Part shown: positions 11,335-22,002 of the stretch, in pieces | Layout of the letters: each line of letters opens with the position of its first letter | Position numbering within the stretch: the first letter of the stretch is position 1 | Notes under the pieces: model-generated | The model's database searches: none | Told to the model about the DNA's origin: nothing | The model's input: the letters and a program-made list of their open reading frames with translations, nothing else | Assembly: GCF_000208745.1 (NCBI RefSeq) | Contig: NC_030854.1 | Coordinates: 9,882,675-9,946,674, forward strand | Source: Theobroma cacao | Taxonomy: Eukaryota; Streptophyta; Magnoliopsida; Malvales; Malvaceae | DNA length: 64,000 nucleotides | Direction: 5' to 3' | Made by a program: the position numbers and the translations under genes

Positions 11335-12998
11335 GTGGATTGTTTTAAGAAAGAAGTGATTCTCCAGAGTTCAGAGGGAGCAGAAATTGTATTTATGGGG
11401 GGGCGTCGACTATTACCGTTTTGTGTAATCTCGACCCTCAAAGCTTTGAAATTGGTGCGAAAGGGATATCTGGTATACTTGGCTCACGTGATTCATATAT
11501 CGAGGGAGGAACCTAAGTTAGAGAATGTCCCCATAGTAAGTGAGTTCTCTGATGTATTTTCTGATGAATTACTGGGACTTCTTCCGATTGTGAGTTCGAA
11601 TTCACCATTGACTTACTTTCGGGTACTGCTCCTATCTCTATTCCTCCATATAGAATGGCTCCGGCAGAGTTGAAGGAGTTGAAAGTACAATTGCAAGAGT
11701 TAGTGGAAAAGGGTTTTATACGCCCTAGTACATCTCCGTGGGGAGCACCGATTTTATTTATGAAAAAGAAAGATGGTACACTTCGGTTATGTATAAATTA
11801 CCGACAGCTTAACAGAATGACCATTAAGAACAAGTATCCGTTGTCGAGGATTGATGAACTTTTTGATCAATTACAGGGAGCTACAGTGTTTTCTAAGGTT
11901 GATTTGAGGTATGGGTATCATTAGTTGAGGATTAAGGAACAGAATGTACCCAAGACAGCGTTCAGGACTCGGTACGGTCATTATGAGTTCTTAGTCATGC
12001 CTTTCAGGTTAACTAACGCACCGGCAGCTTTTATGGATCTCATGAACAGGGTGTTCCACCCTTACTTGGACAAGTTTGTTATTGTGTTTATTGATGATAT
12101 CTTGGTTTACTCGAGAGATAATGATGAGCACGCTACCCACTTGTGTATAGTATTACAGACTTTGCGGGAAAGATAGTTGTATGCAAAGTTTTCGAAGTGT
12201 GAGTTTTGGTTACAGGAAGTGGTATTCTTGGGACACGTAGTATCGGGAGCTGGAATATATGTTGATCCCTAGAAGATAGAGGCAATTTTACAATGGGAGC
12301 AACCTAAGACAGTGATGGAGATTCGTAGTTTCCTCAGATTAGCCGATTATTATCGGAGGTTTGTTCAAGGGTTTTCCTTAATAGCAGCTCTTTTGACCCA
12401 TCTAATTCATAAGGGAGTTAAGTTTGAGTGGGATAATGTTTGTGAGAATCGATTTCAAGAGCTAAAATATCGGTCAACCTTCGATCCCGTTTTAACACTT
12501 CCTGTGAGTTGTAAGGGATTTGTAGTTTATAGTGATGCCTCAAAGTTGGGGTTAGGGTGCGTACTGATGCAGGATGAAAAAGTTATGGCTTATGCTTCTA
12601 GATAGCTAAAGAAGCATGAAGCTAATTACCCTACCCATGATTTAGAGTTAGCAGCTGTGGTGTTTGCTTTAAAAATCTGGAGGCATTACTTGTATGGTGA
12701 GCATTGTCAGATATTTATGGATCAAAAGAGTTTAAAATATTTGCTCACTCAGAAGGAGCTTAATTTGAGGCAAAGGCGATGGTTGGAGTTGATAAAAGAT
12801 TATGACTTGGTGATAGACTATCATCCGGGAAAGGCAAACGTTGTAGTTGATGCCTTAAGTTGTAAGTCTTCATCGTCTTTAGCCGCACTTTCGAGTTGTT
12901 ATTTTCCAGCATTATTAGAGATGAAATCTCTTGGGGTCTAGTTGAGAAATGGTGAGGATGGATCCTTATTGGCAAGCTTCATTGTGCGACCTTCGTTA
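11335..12998 (+). pseudogene. pol: Element A reverse transcriptase and RNase H
   Basis: A frameshift near 11560-11655 leads into the RT domain: the SPWGAPILF motif (about 11735), INYRQLN (about 11795), [13 protein letters not shown] (about 11995) and the catalytic box [10 protein letters not shown] (about 12090). The RNase H part follows ([12 protein letters not shown] about 12525, the [12 protein letters not shown]lu about 12640, DQKSL, and a DALSCK end). TAG stops occur at 11922, 12174, 12270, 12603 and 12939, most at positions where the family has Gln. Catalytic aspartates are retained. It would synthesise element cDNA inside the particle. Confidence 0.9.
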
Positions 12999-14338
12999 CT
13001 AAATCAGATCAAGGACATTTAGAGGTCTGATGAGGTGTAAAGAAAAGAAATTTAAAAATTGACCGATGGGGGAGTCAGTGAGTTCAGATTCAGAGAAGAT
13101 AATGTCTTGGTGTTTAGAGACCGAGTTTGTGTTCTTGAGGGAAACCAACTGAGACAGGCGATCATGGAAGAAGCCCATTCTTCTGTATGCATTACATCTC
13201 GAAAGCGCCAAGATGTATAGGACTATCAGGGAGAATTATTGGTGTCCAGGTATGAAGCGAGACGTAGCAGAATTCGTAGTGAAGTGTCTCGTATGTCAGC
13301 AAGTTAAGGCGGGCATCAGAGGCCAGCAGGTACACTTCAGTCTTTACCTGTTCCTGAGTGGAAATGGGAGCATGTAACTATGGATTTTGTTTTGGGATTG
13401 CCGCGGACACAAAGGGGAAATGATGCAATCTGGGTGATCGTAGATCGGTTGACTAAGTCCGCTCACTTTCTTGCTATCCATAGTACATACTCTATTGAGA
13501 AGCTGGCTCAGCTCTATATAGATGAGATTGTGAGGCTACGTGGAGTTCTAGTTTCTATAGTGTCAGATCGAGATCCTAGATTCACTTCTCGATTCTAGCC
13601 AAAATTTCAAGAAGCTCTCGGAACCAAATTGAAATTTAGCACTACTTTTCACCCACAGACGGATGGTCAGTCAGAGAGGACTATCTAGATTATGGAGGAT
13701 ATGTTGAGGGCCCGTACGAAGCTTTATATGGAAGGAAATGTCGTACTCCACTTTGTTGGGATGAAGTGGGTGAAAGAAAGTTAGTTAGTGTGGAATTGAT
13801 CGATCTAACTAATGACAAGATCAAGGTTATACGAGAAAGGCTGAAAGTAGCCCAGGATAGGCAGAAGAGCTATGCAGATAAATGGAGAAAAGACTTGGAG
13901 TTTGAGATCGATGATAGAGTTTTTCTTAAGGTTTCTTCATGGAAAGGTTTGATTCGATTTGCGAAGCGAGGAAAGCTTAACTCGAGGTATATTGGACCAT
14001 TACGAATCATTGAGAGAATTGGACCAGTGGCTTATCGGTTAGAACTACCTTTGGAGTTAGATCGGATCCACAACGTTTTCTATGTCTCCATGCTTAAGAA
14101 ATATGTACCAGATCCCTCTCACATCCTCAAAGCACCTCTGATCGAGTTGCATGACGATTTAAAGTTTGAGGTGCAACCTGTGAGTATCTTGGATCGAAAG
14201 GATCGAGTATTGAGGAACAAGAGTATTTCAATGGTCAAAGTGTTGTGGAAAAGTGCTCGAATGGAGGAAATGACATGGGAAGTAGAGCATCAGATGAGGA
14301 ACCAATACCCGCATCTATTTGTCGAATCCGGTAAGTGA
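12999..14338 (+). pseudogene. Element A integrase with chromodomain-like tail, internal deletion
   Basis: The N-terminal zinc-binding region is frameshifted (about 13000-13330). The core begins at MDFVLGLPR (13380), includes [10 protein letters not shown] (second Asp, about 13565) and FHPQTDGQSERT (catalytic Glu, about 13650-13680), with stops at 13596 and 13686. At about 13712 the sequence jumps directly to YEALYGRKCRTP, so the segment that normally separates these blocks is missing. The C-terminal frame 13766-14338 reads to the family's end (PVSILDRKDRVLRNK, TWEVEHQMRNQYPHLF), the chromodomain-like targeting module. Confidence 0.88.
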
Positions 14339-14364
14339 AATTTTGAGGTCAAAATTTTATTTTT

Positions 14365-14377
14365 AGGGGGGTAGAAT
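14365..14377 (+). other. Polypurine tract of element A
   Basis: The purine run aggggggtagaa just before the 3' LTR is the expected plus-strand priming site. Confidence 0.8.
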
Positions 14378-17141
14378 TATAAAACCCGACTCTATAAACA
14401 CATGTCATGACATACATGCACTGAGTAGCATGTTATTACGCTAGGAAAGTTTCTAAGAATAGACGAAACCCGGTATTGTACCTTACGGTACACTTGAGTT
14501 GATTAACCTCGAACTAGTTCAAATAGGAATTGTAGGATGAAATTTAATATTTTACAGTCCAGGAATGACTAAAAATGATTGTTTGGAGTTTGAGGGTTCA
14601 TTTGGAGAAAAATTAAAATTTTGATGTTTAGGGCCAAAATTGTCATTTTGCCACCTAAGATAATAATTTGATCATGCAGTCAAATTTTTGATCAAGATTA
14701 ACTATTTGGAGTATAATTTAATGATAGGAAGTGAAAAATTTCAATTTCGGCAATTTTCGAAACATAGGGGCAAAACGGTAATTTTGTCACCTCGGGGTAA
14801 AAACGTAATTTTCACCACCCAAAACTTGTCAAAATCATAGGATTTATTTATTTTTGGTATGAATAACTATGGTATGTTAAGGGGTGAAGAATTGAAGTTT
14901 AAAGGATGAAATTTTAAAAAGGGCCAATGGAAAAGTGACACATAGCACTTTTTAATTATTTAATATTATTTTAATGGAAAATCAGCCCATTTAAACCCCA
15001 CATCAGGTGATGGCCGGCCATAAGGAGAGAACAATAGAGAAAATAGAGAGTAAGGAAGAAAAGAGAAAAACCAAAGGAAAACTAGAAAATTCAAAGGGGA
15101 AATCGCGTTATTCGACCGTTTACGCGTCTAAAGGTAAGATTTTTTACTTTAGCTTGATTTCTACCTTTCTTCTGATTTCCATTTAGCATGCTTGAGGAGA
15201 GAGATCAAAAAGTGATATCAAGGGCTGGACGAAATTCAAGGGGCAGGAATTTAAAATTTTTATGTTTTGATTAAATTGATAGTTTTAGTTAGTTAAATGT
15301 GTATAAAAATCAAATTGGGCAAGAAAGCATGAAATTTTCACAATACCCACCCTTGGTGGAATGTTCAATGATGTACAATGATGATGAACTGATTTTTATT
15401 CTAAGAGAAATAAAGAGAAAATGATGAAAAATGGTTAAATGTGATAGAAAAACAAAGTGGAAGATTTATCGAATTAATGTCCCATTTTTGACCTAATTTT
15501 CCAAGGAGGAAAGTGAGCTGATTTTGGTGATTTTAGTGAGTTATTGGCTGATATTTAATGGTTATAAATGTTGGAGAGAAAATGGGACAATTTAGAGTTA
15601 AAATGGAGCGCGTTAGCAATTTAACGGGGTAAGGTGCCAAAAATAGGTTAATACCGCGTTTAAGCCGTTTTAGGCTATTGCATTTCATACCATGCATTAG
15701 TATCGAATTTAAGTCAATTATATAGTGATTTAGCATCAATGTGGTGAATTGTGTAATTTTTGCAAAGTGTCTAGGAGGAGAACCTTCCGGTAAAGGCAAG
15801 GAAGTCGTACCCGACGAACAGTGATCGGGGCACTTAGAAAGCATTTAATTTGTACAAACGGTAAGTAAACCTATTATTATTGTAAATTATCTAGAGTTTA
15901 TTTTTAAATGATCTTTATGTATTTTATGAAATGAAAATGAGATTAAAATTAGACTTTTGATGTTTTAGAAATAATTGTGCCAAATAAATTCATTGTGTTG
16001 ATTATCTGAAATAAGAAACTTTTAACCATGAAATTGAGTAAATAGAGGCTGCCAATTGTCTTGAAAAATATATTTTCCTATGAATGGCTTATGATATATG
16101 AGTATATATGTGGCTATATTTGATAATTGCATTGAGAATTTATGTAAGCTGTCTTTTACTATGCAAGCTGGGTAAATAAATAAAAGCCACGTTATACTGT
16201 CAAAATTTTATTAAAGTTGGTGGGTTTAGTCACTGCAGTGATGGATTTTCATGGACTGCCTAGTAGAGGGGCACGGTAAATCCAGTTATATAGTTACTCC
16301 GGTAGTAGAGGTGAGGAGGGTAACTCCTGGGATAGTGTTAGAGTTCACTTCACGTCGAACCCCCACGTGAATGTGTAACTTGGCCAATGCCAAGGAACGA
16401 CTTGTTTTCAAAACTAACATGTGTTTAACATGTAAATATCTTAACAACCTTGGTGGACTCGGTTAGATGCCTCGGCCAAGGTATCCCCAAGGATTAGTTT
16501 TTGACTTGAGCCCTGTTTTTAATTAAAGTCATAAGCCTTAACAACTGTTTTGGTAAATTACAAATATTTTATGGTTTAAGAAATAAATTAAAAACCTTAT
16601 GAAATGGTTTATAATTTGTTGTTTAAACTTGCCTCAATGTTACTCGCCTTTAGATATTTATGACAATGTCTGTTTACTCATTGGGATTACAAAATCTCGC
16701 CCACCTCCTTTCCAAATATTTCAGGCCTGTGGTAGGTTGAAGATACCGATTTTGTCGAGGATTCTAGTTGACCCCTTTATCTCACAGAAAGTAGGTTACT
16801 ATCACCAACGCTTGGTGTATTTACGGGCCACTTGTCATTGTAATTATTATTGTACATTATAACTTTGTAAATTATTGTATGTATGAATTTATTTTACTTA
16901 CAAGTGTTTCTATAAATATTGTTTTATATAAAAAATGCTATATTTTTGTCTTTTGATTTACTTGAGCTGGAAACGACTGGTAATTGTTTAAAACGGATTG
17001 TTTAAAAATGATTGCTCACAGAAAAGGCAAGAAACTGATATGTAAGCCTTGCGGGGTTTCGATTGGCATTCCGAGCAATGAGTGTCAATCGGGACTTCGC
17101 GGCAGTTGTCATGGGCCCGAGGGAGGTTCCGGGTCGTGACA
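14378..17141 (+). repeat. 3' LTR of element A
   Basis: Homologous along its length to 6666-9447. The terminal TG has become TA (tataaaacccgac). It ends CGTGACA, followed directly by the target duplication cctag. Confidence 0.92.
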
Positions 17142-17498
17142 CCTAGGCTAATTAGTTATTTGTGATAGGAAATTTATGTTTGTGTGATTTGTGGTGAGCC
17201 ACATGATGGCATTGTGTTGGAATCCCAGGGTATGTAGGACCTAGAGCAAGAGGCCTAGCCATGGAGGGATATGAATTATGGATTAAAGATTGTGCCAAAT
17301 TATGATGAATGAATGGCCTAATTAGGTATATAGGCATTGTATTTATTTACGTTAAAAGTATAGTGGTCGAGCTAATATTAAATATGTGAGGCCAAAAGGC
17401 CATGATTACTTGTGGACATGATATATGTATGAATGCCCACGTATTTGTGGTTGATTTGAGGATATGCATAAGGCTGTTAAGTCATGATTGATTAGATT
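17142..17498 (+). repeat. D LTR copy 1, second segment
   Basis: Resumes after the A target duplication and ends with tcatgattgattagatt (17482-17498), the target duplication of the LINE. No gene is visible. Confidence 0.65.
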
Positions 17499-17508
17499 TT
17501 TTTTTTTT

Positions 17509-17901
17509 ATGATGCTGGAAATTCACGTAGGGCCCAGCTACCCTGTTAAATTTTATTAATGACGAAATAAAAGTACAAAGGAGGGGGGCATAAGTCGTAC
17601 CTCCAAATTACATGATTTTAAGTAAAGTTCATAGAAACACCTAGAGTAAGGAAGATAATTTTACGTGCATATCTTTTGATGCTACAGTAAAACAAATTTT
17701 CCTTACTATTACATGAGAACACTAAACTGGAATGAAATAAAAACAGAAATTGTAAAAAAAAAAAGCACCTAGGATGGGGTGTTTCATTTTATGACCATAT
17801 TTTTACTATCATCATAAAATTGAAACACATCCATTTTACAAAATTCTATTAGATTAACTAGGCAGGAAGAATAAACTAGGAGTACTACTCCTTTACATTC
17901 A
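17509..17901 (-). other. LINE 3' UTR
   Basis: 393 bases between the ORF2 stop and the poly(A) tail, with no coding signal. An A-run (T on the other strand) and a short GC-containing stem near 17520-17545 are visible. Confidence 0.7.
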
Positions 17902-20900
17902 TTAAAAACGAACATAAGGTAAATTAATTCTATCTAATTTGAGAATACCTCTGAGCTGATCTTCTGCTTGTGAGAATACCTTCAGATTTTGGTGCGTATG
18001 CCCCTGATTCGCGAGATGGTCTGCTGCCTGGTTTCCTTCTCTATGGATGTACGAAATCCGAAAAGAGAAACTACTTAAGGATTTACGAATAGAGGCTAGT
18101 AAGTACCGGGTTCTAGATGATCCATGCTGACCCTCTTTAATCATGTGTACCACTACTTTCGCATCCATTTCAATCCATAGTCTCGAAATACTATATTCAG
18201 TACACAACAATAGACCTCTGTGAAGAACCATTAATTCAGCTTGTAAAGAATCACACGATCCAAAATTTTCGGAGAAACCAAAGATCAAAGTACCAGTATG
18301 GCCCCGAAGAAGTCCTCCTCCAACAGCATTCTGAAAATTGTGCTTTGAACTACCATCAACATTCAACTTAAACTCACCTGTTGATGGTTTATGCCAAGAG
18401 AAAATTCTTGGTGGATGTGGGACTGTCTGCTGAAATACAAGACCCCATGTCTGCGCAATCTGAAGATCTCCCCTCCATTGCCACCGTTGGAATTGTCTCC
18501 CATGAAATAGCTGGTGGATGAGCTTGAGTACTCTCCACACCACTCTGTTAGGATACATACCAAGGTTCCTATGTTTTGCATCGTTCCTTTCAACCCATAA
18601 GAACCAAAAAATGAATAAAGGCATTAACGTGCGTATGTGTCCTCTTTTCGTATAATCTCCGGAGTACAGCCATGCCCACATAATTTGATGAACAGTCTGG
18701 GGATGAATAATGTTGATTTGGAAGAATTTCGTGAAATAAATCCAAACCTGTGTGGCAATTGGGCATTCCCACATGACATGCAGGAGAGACTCATCTGAAT
18801 TGCAATGTTGACATTTAGAAGCTAACTGGAAACCCTTGGTTTTCAACCGCAAATCCACTAGGATCCAGTCCTGAAATAACCTCCAAAGGAAGAAAGAGAT
18901 AGTTAGAGGAATGCTTTTATGCCAGATTAAATTAAACACGGGGTTTACCGACTGGCGTTGACGAACTATCTCCCAAGCGGACTTAGAAGTGAATTGCCCA
19001 TCTGAGGTAGGCACCCAAAAAGCCCTATCATTATTAAGAGGATCAATCGGAATGTTTAGAATTTTTGCGACCACTTCCTCTGGCAGCACATTGTTCAGCT
19101 TATCCACGTTCCATGTACCATCATCGTGAAAATAGGAAACTCTCGTCATTGATGATGCAAATACTGGGAAATGAGTGACCAAGGGGGTATCACCCATCCA
19201 ACAATCATGCCAAAAGAATAACTCTCCCTTACCAATCCGCCACCTAATGTAATTCTCTGCGGTTGAACAGCTGGCAAGCATTCGTTTCCATGTTTGTGAA
19301 TCATGGAGTTTCGCCTGGACGTACCTCAAAATTTGGGCCGTACAATATTTAGTCCGCATAAATCGCGTCCAAATGCTGTTACAAGACACATACCTCCACC
19401 AAAGCTTCATGCTAAAGGCCTCAAACACATCACCTAATCCTCGGATGCCTAATCCTCCCTCACTGGATGGAAATGTGATCTTTTTCCACGCACTCCAATG
19501 AATGTGTCTAGTGCCTGCTGAACCTCCCCATAAGAAGTTGTTGAACATTCTGTCAATTTTCTCAATCACACATATAGGGGGCTGAAGGACTTGGAGCAAA
19601 TAGATAGGTAAGGAAGACAGAACACTCCTTAATAAGGTAATTCGCCCACCCGAGGATAGAATTTTATTGTCCCATCCTTCTATGCGCTCCCGAATCTTTT
19701 CCACCAGATCATCAAACAACATTACCTTTTTCGGACCTTTATACAGCGGCACCCCCAAATATGTGACAGGCAAGCATTTATGGGTGAAGCCGGTGGCTTG
19801 AGAGATTATCTGTTTGCGCGAAGTTGCCACATTCCGATGAGTGATGAAGTAACTTTTAGAGTGGTTTATTCGTTGTCCAGAAATCTCCTCATAATCTTGC
19901 AAGATTGTAAGAATTTTCTACAAGGAGGATTTGGCGCCATTGGTGAATATTAGGATATCATCTGCAAATGCCAAGTGGCTGATTGACATGGAGCAATCTG
20001 AAGCATAGTGAAGAGATGGATATTGAGTAAAGAGTGCATTTAATCCTCGGGAAAGATAATCGACAGCCAGGATGAATAAAAGAGGAGAGATGGAGTCGCC
20101 CTGTCTGAGTCCTCTTTCTGACTTGAAATATCCCACAGCACCACCATTAATCAGCAAAGAGAACCAGCAATTTGATATGCAACGACGGATCATGCAAATC
20201 CATTGAGAATTAAATCCGAACTGCTCTAGCATTTTGAAAAGGAAATCCCATTCAAGTCTGTCATATGCCTTCATCATGTCCAACTTGAGAGCTATATTTC
20301 CACCTTTTGACTTTCGATCAATCTTCCCAATAAGTTCTTGTGCAAGTAGGATGTTGTCGCTAATCAATCTCCCCCCTACCAAGCCACTCTGATTATCTGA
20401 AATGATGGAAGGAAGCACCTTTGCAAGCCGATTAGCTAAGATTTTAGTAATGATTTTATTCAAGACATTGCAAAGACTTATCGGTCTGAAATCACTCCAT
20501 GTCGATGCATTGTGCTTTTTGGGCAGCAGCACAATTGTTGTGGACGTGATTCCCCTTGGAAGGTCAACTCCATGAAAAAAGTCAACTACTGCGTCGAGGA
20601 GGTCATTAGCAACTATGTCCCAACATTGTTGGTAAAAATAAGAAGAGAAACCGTCAGGACCAGCAACACTATCCTTATCAATATTAAAAACTGCTGCTTT
20701 CAGCTCCTCCTTGGATGGCTCTCCACATAAACTCAGATTATCGTTATCAAAGATTATAGCAGGAATCAATGAAGCATCAAACCTGGACATATTACACGGT
20801 TCCTTCTTCATGAGAGAGGAAAAGAATTCCACTGCAGATGATTTAACTGCATTCGGTTCTTTAATCCAACTGCCATCTGAATTTTGAATCTTGAATATGT

Positions 20901-22002
20901 GGCTTTTGATTCTTTTCTTCTTGACTCGCATGTGGAAAAACTTGGTGTTGCGCTCACCCTCCATAAGCCATTTAATACCAGATTTCTGCTTCCAAAATAA
21001 TTCTTCAGCACTCAGATAAAGGTTAAGCTGGGCATATGCTTTGTTCATTGTTGCCCGATTCTCAATGGATTGTTCCTGTTGGAAAATTAATTCACAGTCT
21101 GCCGTTCTTTGTTCTGCCACCTTCAAATTGTGGAATATGTCTCCAAATACCTCCTTATTCCACCTTTTCAGTGACTGTTTTAACCGGCGTTGCTTCCCCA
21201 AAAAAGCCTGTAAGCCTGTACCAATGAAGGGAAGATTCCAATTCTGTTCCACAAATTTTTTGAACCCATGATGCAGAACCTAAGCGTGTAGGAATCGAAA
21301 GGAAGATGGTACTTTGTCTTGGTTTTTTGAGCAGAAGATCAGTAATGGGCAGTGGTCCAATCCGTCCCTGTTTAGGTGCTGTATTCGTGTGGATGAAAAC
21401 AATTCTGCCCAATAATGGTTATAAACTATTCTATCTAACCTTTGAAACATACGATTATTGGTCCAAGTGAATGAGTTTCCTTCATACCCGCCATCAATTA
21501 ATCCACAATCGAGTAAGGCTGTAGCGAAATCTTCCATTGAACCACCATGCGGCACAGCACCATTTAATCGTTCCCCACTGTTAGCTATGACATTAAAATC
21601 ACCCCCTGCTATCCATAGTGTATGAATATTAGCTGACAAGCTTCTCATGCAGTCCCACAGCAATGACCTTTCCGACCTGGTACATTTGGCATAAACAAAA
21701 GAAGCCAACAAGGGGATCTCCAACCATGGTATGATGAGCTTGACATGGAGACATTGTACATGGTCAAGCAGCACTTCACAGTTTAAATCTGCAGCATGAA
21801 ACAACCATATTTTCTGAGAGCAATTCATCAAGACTTTTTCAAAACCCAGTTTTCTTCTTATATACTCAGCTCTAGTAGCATCAACCATGGGTTCCAAAAT
21901 CACTAAAATTTTTATCTTATGTGCTAGCTGCAATTTCTTGATCCTTCTTTGCACTGCTGCGCTTGAAATACCTCTCACATTCCATACTAGTGCACTAATC
22001 AT
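17902..22002 (-). pseudogene. LINE ORF2: endonuclease, reverse transcriptase, zf-RVT and RNase H
   Basis: One frame of 1366 codons from ATG at 22002 to the stop at 17902, broken only by TAG at 21280 (where Trp is expected) and TAG at 19918. Residues 1-240: APE-type endonuclease (WNVRGI at the start, GGDFNVI, FTWTNN, RLDRIV, DHCPL). About 490-700: RT (DFRPISLCN, DMMKAYDRLEWDF, LRQGDSISPLLF, catalytic FADDILIF near 19965). About 1000-1110: zf-RVT (SDGQFTSKSAW, CQHCNSDESLLHVMWEC). About 1220-1350: RNase H with its acidic residues (NVDGS, LQAEL, EMDA) and HREGNQAADHLA. The start overlaps the ORF1 stop as ATGA. The product would nick target DNA and prime reverse transcription there. Confidence 0.93.

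Larger units (their letters stand above)
6666..17141 (+). mobile_element. Ty3/gypsy chromovirus element A (Tekay/Del-like), complete with both LTRs
   Basis: A 10.5-kb element in D with a perfect 5-bp target duplication, cctag at 6661-6665 and 17142-17146. Two long LTRs (2782 and 2764 bp) enclose an initiator-Met primer-binding site, gag, protease, RT, RNase H, integrase with a C-terminal chromodomain-like tail, and a polypurine tract. RT preceding integrase places it in Ty3/gypsy. LTRs over 2.5 kb and the conserved C-terminal tail suggest the Tekay/Del chromovirus clade. All genes carry stops or frameshifts and the integrase has an internal deletion, so it cannot move on its own. Confidence 0.92.

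Noticed and set aside
11655..12950. Possible endogenous pararetrovirus RT
   Set aside because: Flanking LTRs, primer-binding site, RNase H and integrase order and chromodomain-like tail make it Ty3/gypsy.
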